Assembly: GCA_016787665.1 (NCBI GenBank)
Contig: JAEUUC010000004.1
Span: 1-64,000, forward strand
Origin: Cyclobacteriaceae bacterium
GTDB taxonomy: Bacteria > Bacteroidota > Bacteroidia > Cytophagales > Cyclobacteriaceae
Reading direction: 5' to 3'
Length of the DNA stretch: 64,000 bases
This document shows, piece after piece, positions 56,208-64,000 of this stretch; within the stretch, counting starts at the first letter, position 1; each line of letters opens with the position of its first letter. The translations under genes were made by a program, and so were the position numbers. The notes beneath the pieces were generated by a model. That model was given only the letters and a program-made list of their open reading frames with translations, ran no database searches and was not told the DNA's origin.

Positions 56208-56789
56208 ATGCCTATGGATTTTTTTAAATATCGAAACAAGCTGAAGCCCGAAAAGGGAAGCATATTGGTTTCTGAGCCATTCCTGCCCGATCCGAATTTT
56301 GAGCGCACGACCATTCTGCTTTGCGAGTATAACCAGGACGGGTCATTTGGATTTGTTTTGAACAAGCGGGCCGAGGCCCAGTTAGGCGAAGTGATGGAGG
56401 ACTTCAAATCGTTCGATGCTCCGGTGTTTATCGGAGGACCCGTGCAGCAGGATACGCTGCACTATCTGCATCGACTGCCCCAACTGGAGGACTCCACTGA
56501 AATTGTCAATGGAATATTTTGGGGTGGAAATTTTGACCAATTGAGCATCCTTATTGATACGGGGCAAATCAGTCCAATGGATATCCGGTTTTTTCTGGGA
56601 TACAGTGGCTGGGGCGAGGGTCAGTTGGATACGGAGTTGAAGGAGAATTCCTGGATCGTGAGCAACCGGGTAACACCAGAGTTTGTGTTCGAGACTCTTC
56701 CGGACGAAATGTGGAAAAAGGCCCTTCAAGCACTCGGGGGACGTTATTCCATTTATTCCAATTACCCTGTAGACCCGCGCATGAACTAG
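56208..56789 (+). CDS. YqgE/AlgH family protein (UPF0301)
   Basis: The 193-residue protein has the family motifs GSILVSEPFLPDPNFERT, LLCEYNQDGSFGFVLNK, VFIGGPVQQDTLHYLHR and FLGYSGWGEGQLDTEL. An ATG at 56214 is an alternative start. The molecular role of YqgE remains unclear in the literature; the fold is known from structural genomics. The gene is divergent from pdxH and precedes the DUF349 gene by about 40 bp. Confidence 0.93.
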   Translation: MPMDFFKYRNKLKPEKGSILVSEPFLPDPNFERTTILLCEYNQDGSFGFVLNKRAEAQLGEVMEDFKSFDAPVFIGGPVQQDTLHYLHRLPQLEDSTEIVNGIFWGGNFDQLSILIDTGQISPMDIRFFLGYSGWGEGQLDTELKENSWIVSNRVTPEFVFETLPDEMWKKALQALGGRYSIYSNYPVDPRMN

Positions 56790-56830
56790 ACGGGGAAATT
56801 TTTACCTTTACAATCTTAAGAGGAACCGGT

Positions 56831-58660
56831 ATGGAACAGGAGCAGGAATTGCAGGCAGGTCCTCTGGAAATGGTCGTGGCCGGGAGCGCAAAGGCACCAG
56901 CAGCATCCCATGAACCGGAGGTAGAAGTAGAGGCAGATGAGTGGAAGTCGATCGATTTTGCCGCCATGGCAAAAAAAGATTTCGTCACGCTGCTGAAAGA
57001 ATTAACCAAGGAAACGGACGTACGAAAGATCGATTTTGTACTAAAGGAATCACGGCATCATTTTGACGAGTTACGTGACCGGAGCAGGGCCGAAGCTCTA
57101 CTTCGGTTTCAGGCTGAGGGTGGTTTGGCCGATGATTTTGACTATCGCCCCGATGACGTAGACATTGCATTCGATGCCACGTACCGCTTGTTGCGTGACA
57201 AGCGAAACCAGTTTTTCAAGAATCAGGAACTCCAGCGGGCAGAGAATCTTTACAAAAAGCAACAATTGCTCGAGCAATTGCGCCATTTAGTTGATGGTGA
57301 AGATTCAGGTTCCAGTTTCAATGCGTTCAAAAACATACAACAGGAATGGAAGGCGACTGGGCCGGTAGGGCCCGCTTATGCGCGTGAATTATGGGCCAGT
57401 TATCATGCCTTGGTCGATCGGTTTTACGATCACCGAAACATCTACTTTGAACTCAAAGAGCTTGATCGCAAGAAAAATCTGGTCGCGAAAATTGAACTGT
57501 GTGAGCGCGCTGAGCAACTCGCTAAAATTGACTCTATTCGCGAAGCGGTTAAAGAACTAAATGAACTACACGAAGAGTTTCGCCATATCGGACCGGTGCC
57601 GGCCGAGGACAAGGAAGCCCTCTGGACTCGTTTTAAGGCTGCCTCTGATGGTGTGTATGCCAGACGGGATGCTCACGTGGAAGAACTGCAGAAACAATTG
57701 GGGGCTAATTTGCAGGCAAAGGAGCAGGTAGTTACTGAAGTGGCGGCCTTCACTACGTTTCAATCAGACCGCATTAAGGACTGGAACCAGAAGACTCAGG
57801 AAATTCTGGCGCTCCAGAAAAAGTGGGAGAGTATTGGAGCGGTGCCGCGAGCCAAGACCAAAGACATCAATCGAAAATTTTGGGCTGCGTTTAAATCGTT
57901 TTTCAACAACAAAAGCGGCTTCTTTAAAAAACTCGACAGTGAGCGGGATGCCAATCTGAAAAGCAAGCAGGCGCTTGTTGATCGTGCGCGCCAGCTGCAG
58001 GATAGTCAGGATTGGGAGTCAACCTCCAACGAGTTAAAGCAACTGCAGGTGCAGTGGAAGGAGATCGGTCCAGTGCCTGAAAAGCTGCGGGAAAAAATCT
58101 ATCAGGAGTTTAAGGAGGCGTGCGACAAGTTCTTTGGTCAACGGAGGGGTTTGAAAGAGCAGGAAGCGGCGAGTTTTGAAGAAAACCTGAAAAGAAAGCA
58201 GGAAATTTGCGAGCAGTTGGCAAAGCATGCGGTCGAGAAATCCGGATCGCTAGACCGGCTCCACGAACTACAGGCCCAGTTCAACGAAATAGGTTTTGTG
58301 CCGCGAAAATCCATGGCTGAGATACGGCAGCGCTATAACCAGGCAGTGGAGCAATTCATGAATTCGCTGGAGGGGGTAAGTGAAAAGGATAAACAGAAAT
58401 TCCGGCTGGAAGTTGAACTGGATGGTCTGCGGGGCGACCCGCAGGGTGGACGAAAATTACAGCATAAGGAGCAGCACCTTCGCAAGCGCATAAGTAAGGC
58501 GGAAAATGATTTGGCCACCTTGCGGAATAATCTCGAGTTCTTTGGGCGGTCAAAAAATGCAGATAAGGTAAGAGCGGAGTTTTCGGAAAAGATCAGGCTG
58601 GCCAGCGAGGAACTGGATGCGATGAGGGCGGAGCTTAAAATCCTTCGTTCGGTCGGCTGA
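56831..58660 (+). CDS. DUF349 repeat protein
   Basis: The 609-residue acidic, helical protein contains five DUF349-type repeats, each with a W or F followed by a GPVP-like motif. In order these are EWKATGPVG, EFRHIGPVP, KWESIGAVP, QWKEIGPVP and QFNEIGFVP. The first 80 residues are Glu-rich and disordered, and the last 100 form a coiled coil. ATG 56831 is preferred because the longer frame to 56711 lies inside the YqgE gene. The function of DUF349 proteins is not well known. Confidence 0.9.
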   Translation: MEQEQELQAGPLEMVVAGSAKAPAASHEPEVEVEADEWKSIDFAAMAKKDFVTLLKELTKETDVRKIDFVLKESRHHFDELRDRSRAEALLRFQAEGGLADDFDYRPDDVDIAFDATYRLLRDKRNQFFKNQELQRAENLYKKQQLLEQLRHLVDGEDSGSSFNAFKNIQQEWKATGPVGPAYARELWASYHALVDRFYDHRNIYFELKELDRKKNLVAKIELCERAEQLAKIDSIREAVKELNELHEEFRHIGPVPAEDKEALWTRFKAASDGVYARRDAHVEELQKQLGANLQAKEQVVTEVAAFTTFQSDRIKDWNQKTQEILALQKKWESIGAVPRAKTKDINRKFWAAFKSFFNNKSGFFKKLDSERDANLKSKQALVDRARQLQDSQDWESTSNELKQLQVQWKEIGPVPEKLREKIYQEFKEACDKFFGQRRGLKEQEAASFEENLKRKQEICEQLAKHAVEKSGSLDRLHELQAQFNEIGFVPRKSMAEIRQRYNQAVEQFMNSLEGVSEKDKQKFRLEVELDGLRGDPQGGRKLQHKEQHLRKRISKAENDLATLRNNLEFFGRSKNADKVRAEFSEKIRLASEELDAMRAELKILRSVG

Positions 58661-58666
58661 AAGCCC

Positions 58667-58696
58667 TTGTAAAACTGCCATCTTCCCGTATTTTTG
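58667..58696 (+). promoter_or_regulatory. Strong sigma-A promoter for tRNA-Thr
   Basis: TTG at 58667-58669, a 19-bp spacer, then a perfect TAnnTTTG element (TATTTTTG) at 58689-58696. The transcript would start near 58703 and include both the tRNA fragment and the intact tRNA-Thr. Confidence 0.75.
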
Positions 58697-58719
58697 CGGC
58701 TCTTTTATTGAAAAGATAA

Positions 58720-58765
58720 GCCTCCTTAGCTCATCCCGACAAAGTCGGGAGGTAGAGCAACTGAC
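58720..58765 (+). pseudogene. Damaged partial copy of the tRNA-Thr 5' half
   Basis: GCCTCCTTAGCTCA (58720-58733) and GGTAGAGCAACTGAC (58751-58765) match the tRNA-Thr 5' half at 58804 onward, including the GATAA just before it. The three D-loop bases GCT are replaced by a 17-nt hairpin, and after CTGAC the match ends, so the anticodon loop, T arm and 3' acceptor are missing. The copy cannot form a tRNA. It lies between the promoter and the intact gene. The stretch 58766-58798 before the intact copy has no recognised feature. Confidence 0.85.
58734..58750 (+). repeat. 17-nt perfect hairpin inserted in the tRNA-Thr copy
   Basis: TCCCGAC (58734-58740), AAA, and GTCGGGA (58744-58750) form a perfect 7-bp stem with a 3-nt loop. 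I found no second copy in this window. It may be a short interspersed palindrome of the genome; whole-genome counts are needed. Confidence 0.6.
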
Positions 58766-58803
58766 GGAAAGCGTTCGCAGGAAATGGCAGGTTGAAAGGA
58801 TAA

Positions 58804-58876
<73 letters not shown>

Positions 58877-58881
58877 CAACA

Positions 58882-58910
58882 AAGCAGTTGAAAGTTCAAC
58901 TGCTTTTTTG
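58882..58910 (+). terminator. Intrinsic terminator after tRNA-Thr
   Basis: AAGCAGTTGAA (58882-58892) and TTCAACTGCTT (58895-58905) form a perfect 11-bp stem with a 2-nt loop, followed by TTTTG. Confidence 0.85.
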
Positions 58911-58983
58911 TTTTGGGAACGAAAATCTTGCGAACACCCCTTGATTCCCGTCTCCTGAGTTCTTTTTGCTACCTTCGGGTGTA

Positions 58984-59454
58984 ATGATCTTTTTTCATCT
59001 TCTGCTGTACCTTTTTCAAGACCAACAGACGGTTCCAACGAAACCAGCCGAGGAGTACGATTTGAAGATTCAGTACGAGTTTCGCCAACGGCCCGCACCG
59101 TCTGTGAATCAGGTTCAGGTGGACGAGTCAACGTTGGAGCGTGACAAGAGACTCAATAGCTCCCCGTTGCCGTATTTGATCCTAAACCTTCACGTGATCC
59201 AGCTTACTCCGCAAGAGGTGCGTATGAAGGCGGTTAGAGGCTTACGTGACAGTTTCATCAACCGAAAAGTCAAACCGGGCGATCAGATCAAGATTGAAAT
59301 CGGATTTGTAGACGACCTGAAGGACCGCACCATCGAATTCGAGTATGAGATTGTCTTTCTCAATGAAAAGAGAGATCCTCAAAGCCGGATCCATTTGTTT
59401 GTTGATGAGGACGGCACCTTTAAAATCAATGGAGAAGTGCGGGGTAAGTTTTAA
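58984..59454 (+). CDS. Uncharacterised exported protein
   Basis: The 156-residue protein from ATG 58984 starts with a short hydrophobic stretch (MIFFHLLLYLF) that may act as a signal or anchor. The rest is polar, with alternating strands such as YDLKIQYEFRQRP, DQIKIEIGFVDD and IEFEYEIVFLNE and a conserved-looking C-terminus (FKINGEVRGKF). I do not recognise the family. It follows the tRNA-Thr terminator and precedes the PIG-L gene by 75 bp. Confidence 0.65.
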   Translation: MIFFHLLLYLFQDQQTVPTKPAEEYDLKIQYEFRQRPAPSVNQVQVDESTLERDKRLNSSPLPYLILNLHVIQLTPQEVRMKAVRGLRDSFINRKVKPGDQIKIEIGFVDDLKDRTIEFEYEIVFLNEKRDPQSRIHLFVDEDGTFKINGEVRGKF

Positions 59455-59529
59455 CAACCCGTTCACATAAATCCCGGTATGGTGGGGTTTATTTTTTTGT
59501 ACGTTTAGGCTTTATTTCATTTATCCAGT

Positions 59530-62037
59530 ATGAGGTTTCTCCTCCTCTTATCGCTTCTTCCAACTTTTTCATGGGCGCAATATCGCCAGCCGAATGCAGC
59601 TGAAATCAAAATGCGGCTTGAGAAGCTCAATGTGCTTGGGTCAGTACTATATGTCGCGGCCCATCCCGATGATGAAAATACGCGGGCCATCGCATTCTTT
59701 GCGAACGATAGACTTTTTGCTACTGCTTACTTGTCGTTAACGAGAGGTGATGGCGGTCAGAACCTGATCGGGCCTGAACTTCGTGATCAGTTAGGACTCA
59801 TACGAACGCAGGAACTGATGGCGGCCAGGCGCCTCGATGGAGGTCAGCAATTTTTTACCCGCGCGAATGACTTTGGGTTTTCTAAGAATCAGCGCGAGAC
59901 AATGGAAATTTGGGGTAAAGAGAATGTTTTAGCGGATGTGGTGAGGGTTATCCGCCAGTTTAAGCCCGATATCATTATTAATCGCTTTCCCCCGGACGAG
60001 CGGGCCGGGCATGGCCATCACACGGCATCCGCCATCTTGTCGCAGGAGGCCTTTGACGCAGCGGCCGACCCCACACGCTTTCCCGAGCAGGTAAAAGAGT
60101 TTGGCACATGGCAGGTGAAACGCATTTACACGAATACCGGGCGTTGGTGGAATCAGACCATCAATGAAAATACGCCCGGTGTCGTTAGCCTGAACGTAGG
60201 CACGTACAACAAACTGCTGGGGAAGTCATATTCTGAGATTGCGGCCGAAAGCCGCAGCCAGCACAAGAGCCAGGGGTTTGGATCACCGGGGCGAAGGGGG
60301 GACGCACTCGAGTTCTTCGAGTACGCCAAAGGCGAACGAGCTGGCAAAGACTTGATGGAAGGCGTTGATGTGTCGTGGACCCGTGTAAAGGGCGGTGAGA
60401 AGGTCAAGCCGTTAATTGAAAAGGCGATTGCCGCCTACCATGAGGAGGAACCTGAAGCCACAATAGCCGCCTTGCTCGAGATTCGGACGGCCATTTATGC
60501 TCTGGACCCGTCCGTATGGCGCGACCGGAAGCTGAAAGAGACGGAGGAACTGATTCAGGCGTGCGCGGGCCTTTTTGTAGAAGTGGTGGCTGACCAATAC
60601 CGGAGCGCGCCCAATGAGCGGGTATCGGTGTCGTGGGAGATTATCAACCGATCGAAAGCCGATGTGAAGCTTCACAAAATCGTCTCCAGTTGCCTGCAGA
60701 TGGACACGTTGGTACAATCTTCACTGACAAACAACATCCCGCTCACATTCAAAACATCTCGTGTGCTCTCCCCGTCATTGACGTACAGTGACCCCTATTG
60801 GCTGCGCGCGCCTCACACGCAAGGACTTTTTACCGTGCCGGCTGAGAAATTTATAGGGAAGCCGGAAAATGACCCTTCCGTGATGTGTTCATTTGAATTT
60901 TGGGTATCGGGCAAGCCTCTGGTGCTTAAACTACCGGTCATTTACAAATGGACCGATCCGGTGAAGGGCGAATTGTGGAGGCCACTCGAAATTACACCCC
61001 CGGTTTTTGTCCGATGCCAAGAACCTGTCTATCTCTTCCAACAGCCGGCACCCAGGCCCGTGACGGTGCTACTCAAATCGTCTTCTTCGAAGAGCCTGAA
61101 GGGGAGGGTATTTTTGAAGTTGCCTGAAGGTTGGAAGTCGCAACCGACTGAATTCGCTTTCGAGTTGCAAAAACGAAACATTGAATCTGCTTTTACTTTT
61201 CAAGTTATCCCTGCGACCGCAGAGGGAACGTTTACGATTTCTCCGCTGGCTGAGATTGATGGCAAAACATACGATCTGGGCCTTCAGGAGATCATCTACG
61301 ATCACGTTCCAGCCCAAACGTTATTGCCCAAAGGGGAGGCAAAAGCATTACGCGTCAACCTCAACAAGGAGGGATCAACCGTTGGTTACATCCGCGGGGC
61401 GGGTGATGAAATTCCTAAGGCACTCCGAAACATGGGCTACGAGGTATGGGAAATGAAAAACGAGGACGTAACGGCCGCCAACCTCGCCCGGGTTGATGCG
61501 GTGGTACTTGGCGTGCGTGCCTTAAATACCAATGAGCGCATTCGCTTCTTCATGCCGGCCTTGTTGGACTATGTAAAAGCAGGCGGAACTTTGGTGGTGC
61601 AGTATAACACCAATTTCGATCTTGAACTTGACGTGGATAAGATTGCACCCTATTCGCTCACTCTATCGCGCGAACGCGTAACTGAAGAGAATAGCGAGGT
61701 GAAAATTTTGAATGGCGATCATCCAGCACTGAATTATCCCAATAAGATATCCAAGGCTGATTTTGATGGCTGGGTGCAGGAGCGAGGCTTATATTTTCCT
61801 TCACAATGGGCCCCTGAGTTTCAGCCCTTGCTTTCATGCCATGACCAAGGTGAGCCGGCCCGGAATGGGGGTTTGTTGGTAGCGCAATATGGAACTGGTT
61901 ACTATGTGTATGCCGGGCTTTCCTTCTTCCGAGAGTTACCGGAGGGTGTCCCCGGGGCTTACAAACTGTTTGCCAACCTGGTTTCCCTCGGTAAGAAGAC
62001 GAAACCACAAAATCAGAGAGTAAAGGCTAGTCGTTAA
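59530..62037 (+). CDS. Secreted PIG-L/LmbE-family deacetylase
   Basis: The 835-residue protein has a signal peptide (FLLLLSLLPTFSWAQ). The N-terminal PIG-L domain has the zinc motif AAHPDDENTRAIAFF, LSLTRGDGGQNLIGP and the second His motif AGHGHHTASA. Middle domains have Ig-like strands, and a C-terminal domain with a Rossmann-like GATase pattern (about 625-820; VDAVVLGVRALNTNERI) ends it. PIG-L enzymes deacetylate N-acetylglucosamine-type groups; the long C-terminal extensions are common in Bacteroidota. The product is exported, so the substrate is extracytoplasmic. Its stop overlaps the small membrane-peptide gene (TAATG), which overlaps the symporter gene. Confidence 0.88.
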   Translation: MRFLLLLSLLPTFSWAQYRQPNAAEIKMRLEKLNVLGSVLYVAAHPDDENTRAIAFFANDRLFATAYLSLTRGDGGQNLIGPELRDQLGLIRTQELMAARRLDGGQQFFTRANDFGFSKNQRETMEIWGKENVLADVVRVIRQFKPDIIINRFPPDERAGHGHHTASAILSQEAFDAAADPTRFPEQVKEFGTWQVKRIYTNTGRWWNQTINENTPGVVSLNVGTYNKLLGKSYSEIAAESRSQHKSQGFGSPGRRGDALEFFEYAKGERAGKDLMEGVDVSWTRVKGGEKVKPLIEKAIAAYHEEEPEATIAALLEIRTAIYALDPSVWRDRKLKETEELIQACAGLFVEVVADQYRSAPNERVSVSWEIINRSKADVKLHKIVSSCLQMDTLVQSSLTNNIPLTFKTSRVLSPSLTYSDPYWLRAPHTQGLFTVPAEKFIGKPENDPSVMCSFEFWVSGKPLVLKLPVIYKWTDPVKGELWRPLEITPPVFVRCQEPVYLFQQPAPRPVTVLLKSSSSKSLKGRVFLKLPEGWKSQPTEFAFELQKRNIESAFTFQVIPATAEGTFTISPLAEIDGKTYDLGLQEIIYDHVPAQTLLPKGEAKALRVNLNKEGSTVGYIRGAGDEIPKALRNMGYEVWEMKNEDVTAANLARVDAVVLGVRALNTNERIRFFMPALLDYVKAGGTLVVQYNTNFDLELDVDKIAPYSLTLSRERVTEENSEVKILNGDHPALNYPNKISKADFDGWVQERGLYFPSQWAPEFQPLLSCHDQGEPARNGGLLVAQYGTGYYVYAGLSFFRELPEGVPGAYKLFANLVSLGKKTKPQNQRVKASR

Positions 62038-62156
62038 TGATAGACGAAGAAAAGCCTCCTCTGTTTAGGACGTGGCGGGGTTGGTACCTGGCCCTGATTG
62101 TTGCCTTACTGGCTCAGATTATTTTTTACTACTGGCTCACCCGGTTGTTTGCATGA
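62037..62156 (+). CDS. 39-residue single-helix membrane peptide upstream of the symporter
   Basis: The ATG overlaps the PIG-L stop by one base (TAATG) and the TGA overlaps the symporter start (ATGA), so this short frame is tightly placed between two coupled genes. It encodes 39 residues: a charged start (MIDEEKPPLF), RTWRGW, then one membrane helix (YLALIVALLAQIIFYYWLT). The position and layout resemble the small partner subunits encoded before some SSS-family symporters (for example DUF4212-type), but the sequence family is not certain. Confidence 0.7.
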   Translation: MIDEEKPPLFRTWRGWYLALIVALLAQIIFYYWLTRLFA

Positions 62157-63919
62157 ATACGCTCGACTGGATTGTCATGTTTGGTACGCTGGCGCTGATC
62201 GTAGCCTACGGTACGTGGAAGAGCCGGGGCAGCCAGAATATCGAGGCATTCTTGCTCGGCAACAAAACGCTGCCCTGGTGGATGGTGTGCCTGTCGATCA
62301 TGGCTACACAGGCCAGCGCCATTACGTTTCTTTCAACACCCGGACAGGCGTATGAAGATGGCATGCGGTTCTTGCAGTTCTACTTTGGTTTGCCGCTGGC
62401 CATGATCATTTTGTCCATCACGGCTGTCCCTTTGTATCACAAGTTAAAAGTCTTCACCGCCTACGAATACCTGGAGACACGTTTTGATCTTAAGGTACGG
62501 ACGCTAACGGCTTTCTTTTTTCTGATGCTGCGCGGACTCTCCGTAGGTATCACCATCTATGCGCCTTCGCTCATTCTTTCAACCATACTGGGCTGGAACA
62601 TTAACGCCACGACACTGATGATCGGCCTGCTGGTGATGGTGTACACGGTCTCCGGGGGCACTAAGGCCGTGAGTTTAACGCAGAAGTACCAACTCACCAT
62701 CATCATGTCGGGCATGGTGCTCACCGGTGCCATTGCATTCTACCATTTGCCCGAGGGTATTGGCTTTATGGATACGTTTCGCCTGGCAGGCGAGACGGGA
62801 AAGTTGAATTTGGTAACCATCATTCCGGATGCAGTTACCAAGAACCCTGAGCTGGGAATGTGGGAGCGGGTCAAGCTCACGCTGGCTGATCGGTATAACT
62901 TGATTTCGGGTTTGCTGGGTGGGTTGTTCCTGTTCTTGTCATATTTTGGAGCGGATCAGTCACAGGTGGGTCGCTACCTGGGTGGCAGTTCGGTTCGGGA
63001 AAGTCGATTGGGATTGATCTTCAATGGCTTATTGAAGATTCCCATGCAGTTTGTGATCCTCTACATTGGTATTCTGGTTTTCTTGTTTTATCAGTTTAAC
63101 CAGGCGCCCTTGTTGCACAACGTGCATCTGAAGCAGAAGGCAGAACAAGCGGGTGCGCAGTTTGGCGATGCCCAACGTGCGTATGATTCGTTGTACATTG
63201 CGCGGCAGCAGAAGATGGTTCAATTGAATGAAGCCATACAATCGAATGACGCTTCGTCAGTGGATGCCGTTCGACCCGAGATCAATGATTTACAACAACA
63301 CGAAAGAGCTTTGCGGCAACGCGTAAAACAACAAGTGGCGGCTACGTTGAACATCCGGGAAGCCGATACACAGGATAAGGATTACGTGTTTATCAATTTT
63401 GTGATGAGCTATTTGCCGCACGGGATCATCGGTCTGCTTATGGCGGTGGTGTTTTCGGCCGCCATGTCGTCATCGGCTGGTGAATTGAATGCGCTGGCGT
63501 CAACCACAACAGTGGATATTTACAGGCGCTCCGTCAATCGTCATGCCGAGCCTTTGCATTATCTGAAGGCTTCCCGGTGGTTAACCGCGGGATGGGCGGT
63601 GTTTGCCATGATCTTTGCTTCGCTGGCCAACCAGGCCGAAAACCTGATTCAGTTTGTCAACATTATCGGCTCATTGTTTTATGGAACCATTCTGGGTGTT
63701 TTTTTGTCGGCATTTTACATCAAGTATTTGAAAGCTACACCGGTTTTTATTGGTGCCGTGGTGGCCGAGTTGTTTATCCTGTACTTGTATTTTTTTCAAC
63801 GCGAAGCTGTTGCGTTCCTCCACTACAACTACATTGGTTGCCTCGTGGTGATTGGGGTTGCTTTTCTTGTTCAGATGCTGCTGCCCAAAAACACTACCCC
63901 TGGGGTAACCGCTCAATAA
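62153..63919 (+). CDS. Sodium:solute symporter (SSS family)
   Basis: The 588-residue protein begins MNTLDWIVMFGTLALIVAYG and has the SSS pattern: WWMVCLSIMATQASAITFLS, FYFGLPLAMIILSI, ISGLLGGLFLFLSYFGADQS and AMSSSAGELNALASTTTVDIYRR. About 320-408 form an unusual soluble insert, Gln/Lys/Glu/Ala-rich and coiled-coil-like (EQAGAQFGDAQRAYDSLYIA, LQQHERALRQRVKQQV). I chose ATG 62153 because it overlaps the 39-codon gene's stop. It imports an unknown solute with sodium; the secreted PIG-L enzyme two genes upstream suggests a sugar or amino-sugar product. Its 3' end overlaps the convergent minus-strand gene by 26 bp. Confidence 0.92.
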   Translation: MNTLDWIVMFGTLALIVAYGTWKSRGSQNIEAFLLGNKTLPWWMVCLSIMATQASAITFLSTPGQAYEDGMRFLQFYFGLPLAMIILSITAVPLYHKLKVFTAYEYLETRFDLKVRTLTAFFFLMLRGLSVGITIYAPSLILSTILGWNINATTLMIGLLVMVYTVSGGTKAVSLTQKYQLTIIMSGMVLTGAIAFYHLPEGIGFMDTFRLAGETGKLNLVTIIPDAVTKNPELGMWERVKLTLADRYNLISGLLGGLFLFLSYFGADQSQVGRYLGGSSVRESRLGLIFNGLLKIPMQFVILYIGILVFLFYQFNQAPLLHNVHLKQKAEQAGAQFGDAQRAYDSLYIARQQKMVQLNEAIQSNDASSVDAVRPEINDLQQHERALRQRVKQQVAATLNIREADTQDKDYVFINFVMSYLPHGIIGLLMAVVFSAAMSSSAGELNALASTTTVDIYRRSVNRHAEPLHYLKASRWLTAGWAVFAMIFASLANQAENLIQFVNIIGSLFYGTILGVFLSAFYIKYLKATPVFIGAVVAELFILYLYFFQREAVAFLHYNYIGCLVVIGVAFLVQMLLPKNTTPGVTAQ

Positions 63920-64000
63920 AGTCCTGACAATACCTGCGGATTTCCTGGCGTACCCGCCTGAACTCCGCCATAATCTCGTCTTCGGTGCCCCTGGCTTTGG
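63894..64000 (-). CDS. C-terminus of probable ArsC/low-molecular-weight phosphatase family protein (partial)
   Basis: Only the last 35 codons are in the window. The tail KARGTEDEIMAEFRRVRQEI and then RRYCQDFIERLPQG resembles the C-terminal helix of thioredoxin-type arsenate reductases and related low-molecular-weight tyrosine phosphatases, which often have GTEEE...FRRVRDEI. The catalytic P-loop lies outside the window, so the family call is tentative. It ends inside the symporter gene, overlapping it by 26 bp. Confidence 0.5.
   Translation of the reverse strand, partial: KARGTEDEIMAEFRRVRQEIRRYCQDFIERLPQG

Noticed and set aside
58970..58977. TACCTTCG as a -7 element for the uncharacterised exported protein
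   Set aside because: It only partly matches the consensus and the nearest TTG is 26 bp upstream, outside the usual spacing.

Overview
The window looks like chromosomal DNA of a Bacteroidota bacterium, most likely a member of the Cytophagales. The evidence is a giant repeat protein ending in a type IX secretion (T9SS) sorting domain, a short 287-residue primary sigma factor, promoters of the TTG-N19/20-TAnnTTTG type, a bacillithiol deacetylase, and several Bacteroidota-type envelope genes. I found no insertion sequence, prophage, integrase or CRISPR array. Gene density is high, and many neighbours overlap by 1 to 10 bp.

Layout. 1-6695: 3' part of a giant cell-surface or secreted adhesin-like protein. 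6698-9907: a convergent two-component pair (hybrid PAS kinase and NtrC-type regulator). 10010-12049: TerB-like protein, rhomboid protease and DNA polymerase III delta, translationally coupled. 12108-19674: a 1037-residue TPR protein, a plug-less outer-membrane barrel, a SPOR protein and a TolQ/TolR/TonB-like energised complex. 19787-24868: a LolA-like protein, two FtsX/LolE-like permeases, a LolD-like ATPase and an outer-membrane barrel, suggesting an envelope lipid or lipoprotein transport module. 24909-30894: tyrS, a MazG-like protein, a small TPR protein, etfBA, a bifunctional nuclease with no normal start codon, and a nucleoside transporter.

31034-48266 is the metabolic core. Six co-directional genes encode two lipoprotein GH13 enzymes, GlgE, a TreS-maltokinase fusion, GlgB and a GH57/DUF3536 enzyme. 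They meet head-on an operon for a START-like protein, Pgi, PfkA and a ROK glucokinase. Together they would link maltose or alpha-glucan turnover through maltose-1-phosphate to upper glycolysis. The TreS domain of the fusion has serine where the GH13 catalytic aspartate should be, so the classical trehalose-to-maltose step may be missing or changed here.

48364-64000: tRNA-Met, an LptF/G-like permease, rpsO-pnp, rpoD, trxB-bshB1, pdxH, a YqgE protein, a DUF349 protein, tRNA-Thr with a damaged partial copy of itself carrying a 17-nt hairpin, a secreted PIG-L deacetylase, a 39-codon membrane-peptide gene overlapping both neighbours, a sodium:solute symporter, and the tail of a probable ArsC/low-molecular-weight phosphatase gene. 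The items most worth following up are the altered TreS active site, the tRNA-Thr fragment with its hairpin, the 39-codon gene, the start-codon anomaly of the nuclease, and the Lol-like module.
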